Below are positions 7,786-25,144 of a DNA stretch of 64,000 bases, in pieces. Made by a program: the position numbers and the translations under genes. The notes under the pieces are model-generated. The model was not told the origin of the DNA. It saw only the letters and a list, made by a program, of their open reading frames with translations, and did not search any database. Each line of letters opens with the position of its first letter. Within the stretch, counting starts at the first letter, position 1. This DNA comes from Acidobacteriota bacterium (GTDB lineage: Bacteria > Acidobacteriota > Terriglobia > Terriglobales > Acidobacteriaceae), in the NCBI GenBank assembly GCA_021818105.1, contig JAKAFB010000008.1, positions 1-64,000 of the forward strand. Direction: 5' to 3'.

Positions 7786-8322
7786 ATGGCGATTTCAAAG
7801 GCGAAGAAGGCGGAGAAGGTCCAGCAGCTGGCCAAGGAGCTGGAAACCTCCACAACGGCAATCATCGGCACCTTTACCAAGCTGACCGTGGCGCAGGATT
7901 TTGCGCTGCGCAAGGCAGTACGGGAGTCGGGCGGCAAGTACCGCGTGCTCAAGAACAAGCTGGCAGCAATTTCGGCCCAGGGTAGCCAGGTGGAGGAGGC
8001 TCTGAAGGGCCTCAAGGGCGTGAGCGCCGTGGCCTTCACCTCGGGAGATCCCGTGGCTCTGGCCAAGGGCTTTGCCAAGTGGGTCAGCGAGAATGCCGAG
8101 TTTCAGTTCAAGCTGGGCATTGTGGACGGCAAGCTGCTGAGCGTGGAAGAGGTCAAGGCGTTGGCTACCATGCCGGGCAAGGAGGAGATTTTCTCCAAGC
8201 TGCTGTTCCTTATCAATGCACCGGCGCAGCGGTTGGCCACGGTCATCAATGCAACCGGACGCGACCTGGCGGTGGTTCTGGGTCAGGGCGTCGAAAAGGA
8301 AAAGTTTGCCGGAGCGGCCTAG
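7786..8322 (+). CDS. rplJ: 50S ribosomal protein L10
   Basis: This 178-residue stalk-base protein anchors L7/L12 dimers to 23S rRNA. The N-terminus has the KAKKAEKVQQLAKEL helix. The core has the conserved LRKAVRESGGKYRVLKNKLA segment and ALAKGFAKW. The C-terminal helix that binds L12 is present but short. GCAGGAAG sits directly before the ATG. The 106-base leader after rplA is where the L10-L12 autoregulatory RNA site usually lies; I could not verify its fold. It pairs with rplL 161 bases downstream. Confidence 0.96.
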   Translation: MAISKAKKAEKVQQLAKELETSTTAIIGTFTKLTVAQDFALRKAVRESGGKYRVLKNKLAAISAQGSQVEEALKGLKGVSAVAFTSGDPVALAKGFAKWVSENAEFQFKLGIVDGKLLSVEEVKALATMPGKEEIFSKLLFLINAPAQRLATVINATGRDLAVVLGQGVEKEKFAGAA

Positions 8323-8483
8323 GGCTGTTGCGGAAGCGCCTTTGGGCGCAGTTGTACGGGCGAATTTTGGCCGGTAATCCATCGGGAAGGGCGCGGGTCT
8401 GGGCGCATCGGAAACTTCCAGCTTGGTTGAGCGGCTGACAAGGGAATCACAAGCAATTCAACGGTTTTGATTGGAGAAGAAAC

Positions 8484-8861
8484 ATGGCGGATCTCGCACA
8501 GTTGGAAGAGCAGATTGTTAGCCTGAGCCTGCTGGAAGCAGCAGCTCTGGTGAAGAAGCTGGAAGAACGGCTCGGCGTTTTGGCGGCTGCGGCGGCCCCG
8601 GTGGTGGTGGCTGGCGGTGGCGCGGCTGCGGCGGCTCCGGCGGCCGAGGAGAAGACCGAGTTCCAGGTCATCCTCAAGGATGCCGGCGCGAACAAGATCA
8701 ACACCATCAAGGCCGTACGCGAAGTTACCTCGCTCGGCCTGAAGGAAGCCAAGGACCTCGTCGACGGCGCGCCCAAGCCGCTGAAGGAAAGCGCGACCAA
8801 GGAAGAGGCCGAGGCCATCAAGAAGAAGTTCGAAGGCATCGCGACCATCGAAATCAAGTAG
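8484..8861 (+). CDS. rplL: 50S ribosomal protein L7/L12
   Basis: This 125-residue acidic protein of the ribosomal stalk recruits translational GTPases. The N-terminal dimerisation/L10-binding helix (LVSLSL-like region and [11 protein letters not shown]) is followed by an Ala-rich flexible hinge (residues about 35-55). The C-terminal domain contains [22 protein letters not shown] and [21 protein letters not shown] precedes the ATG. It ends the ribosomal part of the cluster; a 734-base spacer separates it from rpoB. Confidence 0.97.
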   Translation: MADLAQLEEQIVSLSLLEAAALVKKLEERLGVLAAAAAPVVVAGGGAAAAAPAAEEKTEFQVILKDAGANKINTIKAVREVTSLGLKEAKDLVDGAPKPLKESATKEEAEAIKKKFEGIATIEIK

Positions 8862-9595
8862 CATTGCAGAACTTGCACGGAGGGCCGGGACGCGTTACGA
8901 TAAATAGTGCGCGTCTTTCCGGCCCATTCCGGTTTTTCACAGGAATGGCCGGAAGCTGAGTGACGCGTCTTGAGACAAGCGAAAGGGCACCCATCTCATC
9001 CGCAGGCAGGAGCAATGCCAAGCACTCCGCAGGCGGACTCGGGTTTGAGAAAAGTGCCAAAGAGTCAAGGGCTTATTTGGATTGCGCCTTGACGGGGCGG
9101 CAGCAGCTGGCGGGCGAGCGGCAGAAGCGAGCTTTGGGATCGGCGAGAGCAGGATTCAAGAATTCGGTTGGGAGCACTGGCTGTAAGCCGCGCTCGTGAG
9201 GCATCGCGTCCTTGCGGGCTTTTCGTGTCTCCCGGCTCCGGTTGGATGCATTCTGGCACAGTGCATTTTATCCGGCACGCGCGGAAATGTACCAGGTTTG
9301 TCACCTGCGCGCCTGTTGCTCCAGCCGTGCGCAGTCTAGCGCACAAGCCCAGTCGGCGGCAATGCCACTCATGCTTTTGACGCAGATCTCAAGCCGATGT
9401 AGTCGGCGTCGAATTTCCGGTGCTGTGACAATCGCGCCCGGGACTGCAGCGGTAATCGGATGGGACTGGCCGCGATGTGGGCCTGTCCGGAAGCAGTGAT
9501 GGTTATCTCATAATCCGTCGGTTCCCCGGGACTCGGGTGCCGGCCCGGCGCACCCCACAAGGGTGTGCTGGTCTAAAGAGCCCCAGGAGTGAAGC
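8862..9595 (+). other. Long rplL-rpoB spacer, no gene
   Basis: I find no supported coding sequence in these 734 bases. A strong hairpin is at 8917-8954: TTCCGGCCCATTCC pairs with GGAATGGCCGGAA across an 11-base loop with one bulge. A small CACCC/GGGTG hairpin lies just before the rpoB ribosome site (CAGGAG). The first hairpin lacks a T tract. Its place matches the rplL-rpoB attenuator/RNase III processing region known in E. coli, but the match is by position only. No convincing promoter was found. Confidence 0.6.
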
Positions 9596-14077
<4,482 letters not shown>

Positions 14078-14099
14078 CGCGGTGTTGGTCTGCGGCCCC

Positions 14100-14210
14100 G
14101 CCCGGAGCAGCACAGAATAAGCTCCGGGCCGGGCATGAATGTTATGGGGTCCTTCTTGAAAGCGGTAACCGCCGCTACCCGGGAAGGAAGGATCCTTAAG
14201 GAATCCCGGG
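14100..14210 (+). other. Two hairpins in the rpoB-rpoC spacer
   Basis: GCCCGGAGC (14100-14108) pairs exactly with GCTCCGGGC (14121-14129). CCCGGGA (14178-14184) pairs with TCCCGGG (14204-14210), enclosing the palindrome AAGGATCCTT. Neither has a T tract. They may set rpoC translation or mRNA processing; this is inference. Confidence 0.55.
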
Positions 14211-14256
14211 AGAAAAGCCGCGGCAGGCGCCGAGAGGCCCGCCAAGGAGGGTCGCC

Positions 14257-18447
<4,191 letters not shown>

Positions 18448-18494
18448 CCCGCAACTCCAGGTGTGGTTGAGCTTCGGCTTGACCGCATGCAAAC

Positions 18495-18524
18495 AAGGCC
18501 CGGCGTACTGCCGGGCCTTTGCTT
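18495..18524 (+). terminator. Intrinsic terminator after rpoC
   Basis: AAGGCCCGGC (18495-18504) pairs with GCCGGGCCTT (18510-18519) across a 5-base loop and is followed by TGCTTT. It lies 47 bases after the rpoC stop and 18 bases before the end of the convergent diguanylate cyclase gene. Confidence 0.85.
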
Positions 18525-18542
18525 TACCCTAAGGCCTGTTAT

Positions 18543-20948
18543 CTAGTCACGAAAGGGAAGCCGTGGCGTGTCCTGATGCGACGACATGCCACCGGCCATG
18601 CGCTTTGATTCCTTGGTCGCATACATGGCGCCATCGGCAGACTTCAGCAGGCTTTCTGCCGTGGTGCCGTCAGCTGGGTAGAGCGCCATGCCCATGCTGG
18701 CCGAGCCGCGCAACAGATGGCCTTCCACGGAAAACGGAGCGTCGAAGCAACGCTCCAGGCGTTGGACGATCTCTTCCATTTCAGCGTGGCCACGCGCCAC
18801 AGAAACCAGCGCAGCAAACTCATCGCCGCCCAGGCGCGCCAGCATGTCGCCGTTGCGCAGTTGCCGCCGCATGCGCGCTGAAACCTCCTGCAGGTAGAGG
18901 TCGCCTACGTGGTGACCATACACGTCGTTCACCTGCTTGAACTCATCCAGGTCAACATAGATAAGCCCAAATATGGTTGACTTGTCGCGCGCCTTGTTGA
19001 TTTGTTCCTGCAGATAGCGCTCCAGTGAGAAGCGGTTGTACACATCCGTCAGCAGGTCAAACTCCGAGCGGTAGATGAGGTCAGAGTAGAGTTTGCGTGT
19101 TTCAATCGCCAGCGCCGCCAGTCGCACGCCGGTTGCCATGGCCGTGCTCTCTTCTGCTTCGTTCGCTTCGGGCGTGCGGAAGCTTACATAAAGTGTGCCT
19201 AGAACGCCTCCCGAGCGCGCGGGGATTTCCTTGCCCACGATGCGCATTCCCACTTTCTTTTCCGGCGGGGCTCCCACCCGTGAGCCATCGGGGGTTTCGC
19301 ACCAGCAGGTGGTGCCCGTCAGCGTGAAGGACACCATCTCTGTGATATGCTCCAGAATCTCCTGCAGTGGCCGCGAGCTGTTAATGTCCTCCAGGATGCG
19401 GCTGCGCCACTGCTCCAGTTGCACGGCGCGGCGCTCCTGCGCGGCTTCCATTTCTATGCGTGCGGTGATGGCCGCGGTCTGTTCCTTCACTTTCCTTCGC
19501 AGAGCACGCACCCAGATGCCCACTACGAGCACCGTAGCTAGCAGAACGCCTATCAGACTCAGCAGGTTGCCAATCGTCCACCACGGCGCGCCAGCCACCA
19601 CCACCAGGTCGTCCGGCGAGCGCATCAGAATGTTGAACGGCAAATGTGTCGCGAATGTATTCACGCCGCTCAGGAAGCAAACGCCCGTCACGCGCACCCT
19701 GGATCCCGGCGCCAGATGCCTCATGGAAGGTAGCGGCCCGGCATCCGGATTGTCGGGAGCAGGATGCCGATAAATCGCCGAGAAGAGGTTGTCATCTGCG
19801 CTCAGCACATACTCATCCTCGGTCGGCCCGCGCATCTCGGCCACCACCTTGCCCTCAATCGAAACCAGATCAAAAAGATGCCTGCTGCTGGAGAGTTCCT
19901 CCCATGTGGCAGGCTGGGGATCAATCGGCGCCAGCTTGCCGCTATCCAGAATCTCCGCATCCGTCAAGGCAAGAAATCCGTTACGCATATCCGGGAATCC
20001 GGTGGCATCCACCAGGTCGCCTGCATGCAGCGGATCAATCGAAGACGTCAACACCCACAGGCTCTTTGTGCCATCCTGCAGCATCGCCATGGCGCCTGGC
20101 TGGAAGTACGTCAATGTCCCTTGCACGCGAATACGCCGGCTCGAATTGCTTTCGCGGTAGGCCGTCAGGACCTTATCCATTGGCGTGAGGGGAAGATTCC
20201 AGGGCGTCAAAGATGCGTAGTGGAGAACCCTCACGTTCTCCAGCGAGGTAACATGCAGCAGAATTCCGGTCTGCTGCATTTTGCCGTCAAACCGTCCTGA
20301 GACGGTCCCGGTTACCTGCACCTCCGCATCCAGCAGGTCTCTCAAGGCGGCGGAATTATCCACGTCCACGAGCGCGGCGATATCGCCGCCCTCCATGTGC
20401 AGTTGCAGAAAGCCGCTGCGCACGCTTGAACTCACCACCGTATCAGCGTTGCGCACAATCGCTGTCACAGTCACCAGACGGCAGTCGTACTGCGAGCGAG
20501 CCAGGGCGTCAAACGTGGCCGGCACCGGAGCAGGCCGCGGTCCGTGCTTGATGAGCGTCACGCTGCTGGCAACTACAAACGGTCGGTAGCCCGCCTGAGT
20601 CTTGCCATTGATCTGCACTTGGTCGCCGGGTGCCACCAGAATGCCACTGGGCGTTTGCACATAAATGGCGCCATCGGCATTCTGCACATACAGCGCGTTT
20701 TCATAATTTCTGAAGTAAGTTACCGTTGCCTTGAGCTCAACAGGAATGCCTTTTCCGGCTTCTGCATTGCTCAGTGCGTGAATGATACGCAAGTTCGTCA
20801 GGTTTTCAGGTGTTTGGCTGGAGGGACGCGCCCAGGCGGCATACATGGTCAGGTACAGTAGCATGCCAAGCGCAAGGATTCCGCGCAGGGGAGCACAACC
20901 AACAGTGCCGGCAGACTGCAGTCTGGTTGTCTTTTGCTGCCCCCTCAT
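18543..20948 (-). CDS. Membrane diguanylate cyclase with OB-like sensor repeats and GAF-like domain
   Basis: This 801-residue protein has an N-terminal signal/anchor (about 21-40) and about 400 periplasmic residues with repeated beta-rich segments (GDQVQINGKTQAGYR, GDLVDATGFPD) resembling OB-fold units. A transmembrane helix lies at about 458-480, then a short coiled coil and a GAF-like region (about 515-630). A complete GGDEF domain follows, with the motif LGGDEF at 706-711 and an inhibitory-site RNGD at 698-701. It should make c-di-GMP from two GTP and be product-inhibited. No EAL domain is present. The signal sensed is unknown. GGAAGGAC precedes the start. Confidence 0.9.
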   Translation of the reverse strand: MRGQQKTTRLQSAGTVGCAPLRGILALGMLLYLTMYAAWARPSSQTPENLTNLRIIHALSNAEAGKGIPVELKATVTYFRNYENALYVQNADGAIYVQTPSGILVAPGDQVQINGKTQAGYRPFVVASSVTLIKHGPRPAPVPATFDALARSQYDCRLVTVTAIVRNADTVVSSSVRSGFLQLHMEGGDIAALVDVDNSAALRDLLDAEVQVTGTVSGRFDGKMQQTGILLHVTSLENVRVLHYASLTPWNLPLTPMDKVLTAYRESNSSRRIRVQGTLTYFQPGAMAMLQDGTKSLWVLTSSIDPLHAGDLVDATGFPDMRNGFLALTDAEILDSGKLAPIDPQPATWEELSSSRHLFDLVSIEGKVVAEMRGPTEDEYVLSADDNLFSAIYRHPAPDNPDAGPLPSMRHLAPGSRVRVTGVCFLSGVNTFATHLPFNILMRSPDDLVVVAGAPWWTIGNLLSLIGVLLATVLVVGIWVRALRRKVKEQTAAITARIEMEAAQERRAVQLEQWRSRILEDINSSRPLQEILEHITEMVSFTLTGTTCWCETPDGSRVGAPPEKKVGMRIVGKEIPARSGGVLGTLYVSFRTPEANEAEESTAMATGVRLAALAIETRKLYSDLIYRSEFDLLTDVYNRFSLERYLQEQINKARDKSTIFGLIYVDLDEFKQVNDVYGHHVGDLYLQEVSARMRRQLRNGDMLARLGGDEFAALVSVARGHAEMEEIVQRLERCFDAPFSVEGHLLRGSASMGMALYPADGTTAESLLKSADGAMYATKESKRMAGGMSSHQDTPRLPFRD

Positions 20949-20990
20949 GCTGTCCTTCCAATCATCTATGCCTACGAAGGTTCTTATCTT

Positions 20991-21009
20991 TAATCAAGTG
21001 CCTAATCAA
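20991..21009. promoter_or_regulatory. Tandem TAATCAA direct repeat upstream of the cyclase
   Basis: TAATCAA occurs at 20991-20997 and 21003-21009, 12 bases apart, so nearly one helical turn, 43 bases upstream of the diguanylate cyclase start. The surrounding 280-base spacer is much more AT-rich than its neighbours. It could be a regulator-binding site; weak evidence. Confidence 0.35.
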
Positions 21010-21176
21010 TTACTTAGTCGTAGCAAGTGTTACAAACCCGTTGCACCCTCATCTTACTATCAACCTAAACTTCGTCGTTACACCTTTTGCGGCATGATTA
21101 TTGGGGCATTACCAATGGGCTAGGGCCTGTTTTTCCATTCATTTGCGGGTCAAGGTGTATGTTGGAAAGGTGAGGT

Positions 21177-21214
21177 TGCGCTCGCCGTAATGTGCGCAAA
21201 TCAGGGCGAGCGCA
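21177..21214 (+). promoter_or_regulatory. Stable hairpin in the arginase 5' leader
   Basis: TGCGCTCGCC (21177-21186) pairs exactly with GGCGAGCGCA (21205-21214) across 18 bases. The stem ends where the weak ribosome site CGGAG (21215-21219) begins, 16 bases before the ATG, so it could affect initiation. No T tract is present. Confidence 0.5.
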
Positions 21215-21230
21215 CGGAGAAACCACTAGT

Positions 21231-22211
21231 ATGACAAAAGCAACGCAAACCCCATCCACCACAACGGAATCCCGCACCAGCAGTCACCAATTGCAAACCG
21301 CACGTCGCATCCGTGTCTTCGGCGTTCCTCTGGACATGGGCGCGAGCCGCCGTGGCGTTGATATGGGCCCCTCGGCGATGCGCGTGGCCGGCCTACAGGC
21401 GCGCCTTGAAGCTCTGGGCCACCAGGTCACGGATGCCGGCAATATTCAGGTGGATATCGCTGAAACGCAAGTCTATGGTCACACCAAAGCCCGCTATCTC
21501 AAACAGATAGCGGAGACATGCACGCGCACCGCTGAAGCCGTGGTTGAAACACTGGAGCAGGGCATGACCCCTCTTGTCCTTGGCGGCGACCACTCGCTGG
21601 GTGCCGGCACGGTCTCCGGTGTATCGGAGTTTTATCGCCGCAGTGACCAGAAGATTGGCGTCATCTGGATGGATGCCCACGCCGACATCAATACCCCAGA
21701 GACGTCGCCTTCCGGCAATGTGCACGGAATGCCCTTGGCATCCCTGCTGGGTCTCGGCCCGGAGCAGCTCAGCAACATCTTCGGCTACTCGCCCAAGATT
21801 GCCCCGGAAAACACCGTGCTTATCGGCGTACGCGACATTGACGCCACTGAACGCGAAAATATCCGCCGCGCGGGCCTTGCTGAGGTTTACACCATGCGCG
21901 ACATCGACGAGCGCGGCATGCGCGCCGTGATGGAGGAGGCCCTGCGCTCCGCCGGCCGCGGCACCGTTGGCTACCATGTCTCGCTGGACATGGACTGGAT
22001 TGATCCCGAGGACGCGCCGGGCGTGGGCACGCCCGTCCGTGGCGGCGCCACCTATCGCGAAGCACACCTCGCCATGGAGATCATCGCCGACCACGGCCGC
22101 ATGCTCAGCTTTGAGATCGTCGAGGTCAACCCTGTCATCGACGAGCACAATCGCACCGCCGACCTCGCCGTTGAACTGACCTGCTCCGCGTTCGGGAAAA
22201 AGATCCTGTAG
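21231..22211 (+). CDS. rocF: Arginase
   Basis: This 326-residue cytoplasmic manganese enzyme hydrolyses L-arginine to ornithine and urea. The three signature blocks are all present: GGDHSLGAGT, DAHADINTPETSPSGNVHGMP and SLDMDWIDPEDAPGVGTP. They include the metal-binding His and Asp residues, and the SGNVHGMP form points to arginase rather than agmatinase. About 24 N-terminal residues rich in Ser/Thr/Gln precede the fold. I chose ATG 21231; an in-frame GTG at 21192 would start inside the hairpin. ddl follows 57 bases later, perhaps in one transcript. Confidence 0.92.
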   Translation: MTKATQTPSTTTESRTSSHQLQTARRIRVFGVPLDMGASRRGVDMGPSAMRVAGLQARLEALGHQVTDAGNIQVDIAETQVYGHTKARYLKQIAETCTRTAEAVVETLEQGMTPLVLGGDHSLGAGTVSGVSEFYRRSDQKIGVIWMDAHADINTPETSPSGNVHGMPLASLLGLGPEQLSNIFGYSPKIAPENTVLIGVRDIDATERENIRRAGLAEVYTMRDIDERGMRAVMEEALRSAGRGTVGYHVSLDMDWIDPEDAPGVGTPVRGGATYREAHLAMEIIADHGRMLSFEIVEVNPVIDEHNRTADLAVELTCSAFGKKIL

Positions 22212-22268
22212 CGGGTTTTACACTAAATCCGTGCGGCCATTCTTTAACTCTCTGCCGCGAAAGTGATC

Positions 22269-23426
22269 ATGGCAAAAAAACTCCGCGTTGGCATAGTCTT
22301 TGGCGGGCGCAGCGGAGAGCACGAAGTCTCGCTGCTCTCCGCCGCCTCCATCATCAAAGCGATTGATCGCCGCAAGTTTGACGTGGTGCCCATCGGCATC
22401 ACCAAGGAAGGCCGCTGGTTGGCGGCCGATGACGCGCATGGCCTGTTGGCGGGTAGTGAGGCTACAGCAGGAGTCCGTCGCCTGCGTGCCGGCGACCCCG
22501 ATGCCACGCCCGGTGCCAAGCTGCTCCACGAGGGCATTCCCACGCTGCTCGCACCCGAACCGGAACGCGCCAAGGGCCAGTCTGCCCTAGCCGTCGATGT
22601 CATTTTCCCAGTCCTCCACGGCACGTTTGGCGAGGACGGTACTATCCAGGGCCTCTTCGAACTCGCCGGGATCCCCTATGTTGGCTCGGGCGTGCTTGGC
22701 TCCGCCGCCGGCATGGACAAGGACGTGATGAAGCGCCTCTTTGTCCAGGCCGGCCTGCCCATCGTCCGGCATGTCACGCTGCTGCGTTCGGACTGGGAAA
22801 AGTCCCCGCGCAAGTCTATTGCGAAGGTTGAAGCGGCGCTCCGGTATCCGGTCTTCGTCAAGCCTGCCAATCTTGGCTCTTCGGTCGGCATCAGCAAGGC
22901 GCACAACCGCAGGGAATTGGGCCCGGCGCTCACCCTGGCCGCGCGCTATGATCGCAAGCTCATCGTGGAGCAGGGCGTAGGCTCCGGCACGGCCAGGGCG
23001 CGTGAGCTTGAAGTTGCCGTCCTCGGAAACGACGATCCCAAGGCCAGCGTCGTGGGCGAAATCATCCCCGGCAAGGAGTTCTATGACTATGAGGCCAAGT
23101 ACCTCTCTGAAGGCTCCGTGCCCGTCATTCCAGCCAAATTGACCGTGACTGAGGCAAAGAAGGTTCGCGAAATGGCCATTGCCGCCTTCCGCGCCTGTGA
23201 TCTTTCCGGCCTTGCACGCGTGGACTTCCTAATGGAGCCGGCGGGCAGACGGCGTATCTTCATCAACGAGGTCAACACGTTGCCCGGATTCACGCAGATC
23301 AGCATGTATCCCAGGCTCTGGGAGGCCTCCGGAATCCCATACCGCGACCTGATTACGCGGCTCATCGAGCTGGCCCTGGAGCGCCAGAATGAGAAGGATC
23401 GCACCGCCTACAGTCTGCAGGAGTAG
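22269..23426 (+). CDS. ddl: D-alanine--D-alanine ligase
   Basis: This 385-residue ATP-grasp enzyme joins two D-Ala for peptidoglycan precursors. The N-terminal [19 protein letters not shown] is the family signature. The central domain has [29 protein letters not shown] and [17 protein letters not shown]. The C-terminal part has [17 protein letters not shown], with the Mg-binding Asn-Glu-Asn. The length is typical of the larger (VanA/DdlA-like) branch. ATG 22269 was chosen over an in-frame GTG 6 bases earlier because [13 protein letters not shown] fits the family. It probably follows arginase in one transcript. Confidence 0.96.
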   Translation: MAKKLRVGIVFGGRSGEHEVSLLSAASIIKAIDRRKFDVVPIGITKEGRWLAADDAHGLLAGSEATAGVRRLRAGDPDATPGAKLLHEGIPTLLAPEPERAKGQSALAVDVIFPVLHGTFGEDGTIQGLFELAGIPYVGSGVLGSAAGMDKDVMKRLFVQAGLPIVRHVTLLRSDWEKSPRKSIAKVEAALRYPVFVKPANLGSSVGISKAHNRRELGPALTLAARYDRKLIVEQGVGSGTARARELEVAVLGNDDPKASVVGEIIPGKEFYDYEAKYLSEGSVPVIPAKLTVTEAKKVREMAIAAFRACDLSGLARVDFLMEPAGRRRIFINEVNTLPGFTQISMYPRLWEASGIPYRDLITRLIELALERQNEKDRTAYSLQE

Positions 23427-23572
23427 AGGGCGCGCAACGCAAGCCTTGCCCCCAGGTGCCTCATTGCAGTAGGAAGTAGCGGCTGCGGAAGCAGGGAATG
23501 GGCCTGCCGCCCGGGTGGCCCGCAATGCGTGACGCCTCACGTGGCGTATCCTAACCACGAGGAAGTGATCTG

Positions 23573-24073
23573 ATGACTTTGCTCGATGCTCCTGCCTTTG
23601 ATGCCGCGCGCGACCGCCGCCGCCGCATTCTTTTCTCCGGCAGCGCCATTGCCATTTTCGTGTTGCTGATTGCGGGCTGGCTCGTCTCCGGCATGCCGGT
23701 GGACTGGCCCTGGAACTGGTGGACCCACTTTCGCGGCCGCATGGTCGCCAACCAGTTCCTGACCGCCGTCGAGCACAACGACCTGCAAAAGGCCTACGGC
23801 ATCTGGACTCACGATCCCAACTGGCAGCAGCACCCGCAGCAGAAGAATCCCTATCCCTTTGACCGATTCCAGCAGGACTGGAGTTCCACCAGCCCATCCA
23901 ATGACTACGGCATCATTCGCAGCCACAAGATTGTTGCTGCCCGCCGCTCCGGCAACGTGCTCCTCATGGGCATCCTGATCAACGGCCTCAAGAGCAATGC
24001 GCTCTTCCTTGACTACGACCCGCAGACCAAGACGCTCGGCTTCTCGCCCGTAGAGTTGTACCTGGGTCCGTAG
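23573..24073 (+). CDS. Hypothetical single-span membrane protein
   Basis: This 166-residue protein is not recognised. A short basic cytoplasmic start (DAARDRRRR) is followed by one transmembrane helix (about residues 19-38). The outer domain begins with the Trp-rich motif DWPWNWWTHFRGR. It then has alternating helix and strand segments (ANQFLTAVEHNDLQKAYGIWTHD, then a VLLMGILI strand), which resemble NTF2-like folds only loosely. GAGGAAG stands 8 bases before the ATG. It follows ddl by 146 bases and has a clear terminator, so it is a real gene, perhaps envelope-related. No function is assigned. Confidence 0.8.
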   Translation: MTLLDAPAFDAARDRRRRILFSGSAIAIFVLLIAGWLVSGMPVDWPWNWWTHFRGRMVANQFLTAVEHNDLQKAYGIWTHDPNWQQHPQQKNPYPFDRFQQDWSSTSPSNDYGIIRSHKIVAARRSGNVLLMGILINGLKSNALFLDYDPQTKTLGFSPVELYLGP

Positions 24074-24097
24074 GCTGGGCTGAACCCCCAATGGAAG

Positions 24098-24130
24098 AGG
24101 CCGCAGGATGACCTGCGGCCTGACCTTTTT
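24098..24130 (+). terminator. Intrinsic terminator after the membrane protein gene
   Basis: AGGCCGCAGG (24098-24107) pairs with CCTGCGGCCT (24112-24121) across ATGA and is followed by GACCTTTTT. It separates the arginase-ddl side from the convergent fabD gene. Confidence 0.88.
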
Positions 24131-24145
24131 GCCCGGTCTCGTTGG

Positions 24146-25090
24146 CTATCCCTTCAGGTCTGCCAGCGTCTTTTCTAGGCTTGCTGCATCCTCCACATTC
24201 AACGCTTTCTGTGCCGGGTCAATCTGGCGCAGGAGCCCGCACAGCACCTTGCCAGGCCCCACTTCGACAAACGTGGTCGCTCCCTCGGCAATCAGTGTCT
24301 GCATGCACTCCACCCAGCGCACCGCGCCTGTCACCTGGCGGATGAGTGCATCCTGCGCGGCCTCGGCTGTTGTCACGAGCCCGCCTGTCACGTTAGCCGC
24401 CACGGGGATGCTCGGCTCGCTCAGCGTCAGCCCGCTCAGCACCCGTGCCACTTCTTCTTGCGCAGGCTGCATCAGTGCGCAGTGGAACGGAGCGCTCACC
24501 GGCAGCATTACGGCGCGCCGTGCGCCTTTGGTCTTGCAGATGGCGGAAGCCTTCTCCACCGCCGCCAGTGCGCCGGAGATGACCGTTTGCCCCGGCGAGT
24601 TCAGGTTGGCCACCGCTACCGGCAGCCCTGTCTCGGCGGCTGCCTCGCGGCAGGCCTCGGCCACCTGCTCTGCGTCGAGTTGCAATACCGCCGCCATGCC
24701 GCCCTGCCCGGCAGGAACCGCCTGTTGCATCGCCCGGCCGCGCGCCTTCACCGCGCGCACCGCGTCGGCAAAACATAGCGTACCAGCCGCCACGTGCGCA
24801 GACCATTCACCCAGCGAGTGACCGGCCGCCAAGGCTGGCTCCGCGCCGTGCTCCGCCAGAACGCGCCACGCAGCAACGCTCACCGTCAGGATGGCCGGCT
24901 GCGTGTTTTCTGTAAGCTTCAAGTCCTCTTCGGGGCCCTCAAAGCACAGTTGTGACAGCTTGAAGCCGCAGGCCTCATCGGCTTCGGCAAAAGTCTGGGC
25001 GGCAACGGGGAAGCGCTCTGCAAGTTCGCGGCCCATGCCCACTGCCTGCGAACCCTGCCCGGGAAAGAGAAAAGCAAGTTTCGTGTTCAT
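24146..25090 (-). CDS. fabD: Malonyl-CoA:acyl carrier protein transacylase
   Basis: This 314-residue enzyme moves malonyl from CoA to ACP for fatty-acid elongation. FLFPGQGSQ opens the protein. The nucleophile is Ser92 in GHSLGEWSA (most homologues have Tyr where this has Trp), and the catalytic His203 sits in SAPFHCALM. The oxyanion Gln of GQGSQ is kept. The end EVGPGKVLCGLL is standard. It lies 54 bases downstream of the rhomboid-like gene on the same strand, so the two may be cotranscribed, unlike the common fabH-fabD-fabG cluster. Confidence 0.97.
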   Translation of the reverse strand: MNTKLAFLFPGQGSQAVGMGRELAERFPVAAQTFAEADEACGFKLSQLCFEGPEEDLKLTENTQPAILTVSVAAWRVLAEHGAEPALAAGHSLGEWSAHVAAGTLCFADAVRAVKARGRAMQQAVPAGQGGMAAVLQLDAEQVAEACREAAAETGLPVAVANLNSPGQTVISGALAAVEKASAICKTKGARRAVMLPVSAPFHCALMQPAQEEVARVLSGLTLSEPSIPVAANVTGGLVTTAEAAQDALIRQVTGAVRWVECMQTLIAEGATTFVEVGPGKVLCGLLRQIDPAQKALNVEDAASLEKTLADLKG

Positions 25091-25144
25091 TTCACAGAGG
25101 ATTGTACCGGAAGAAGCCCCAGCCCTACTTGAGGGCTGCTAGCG

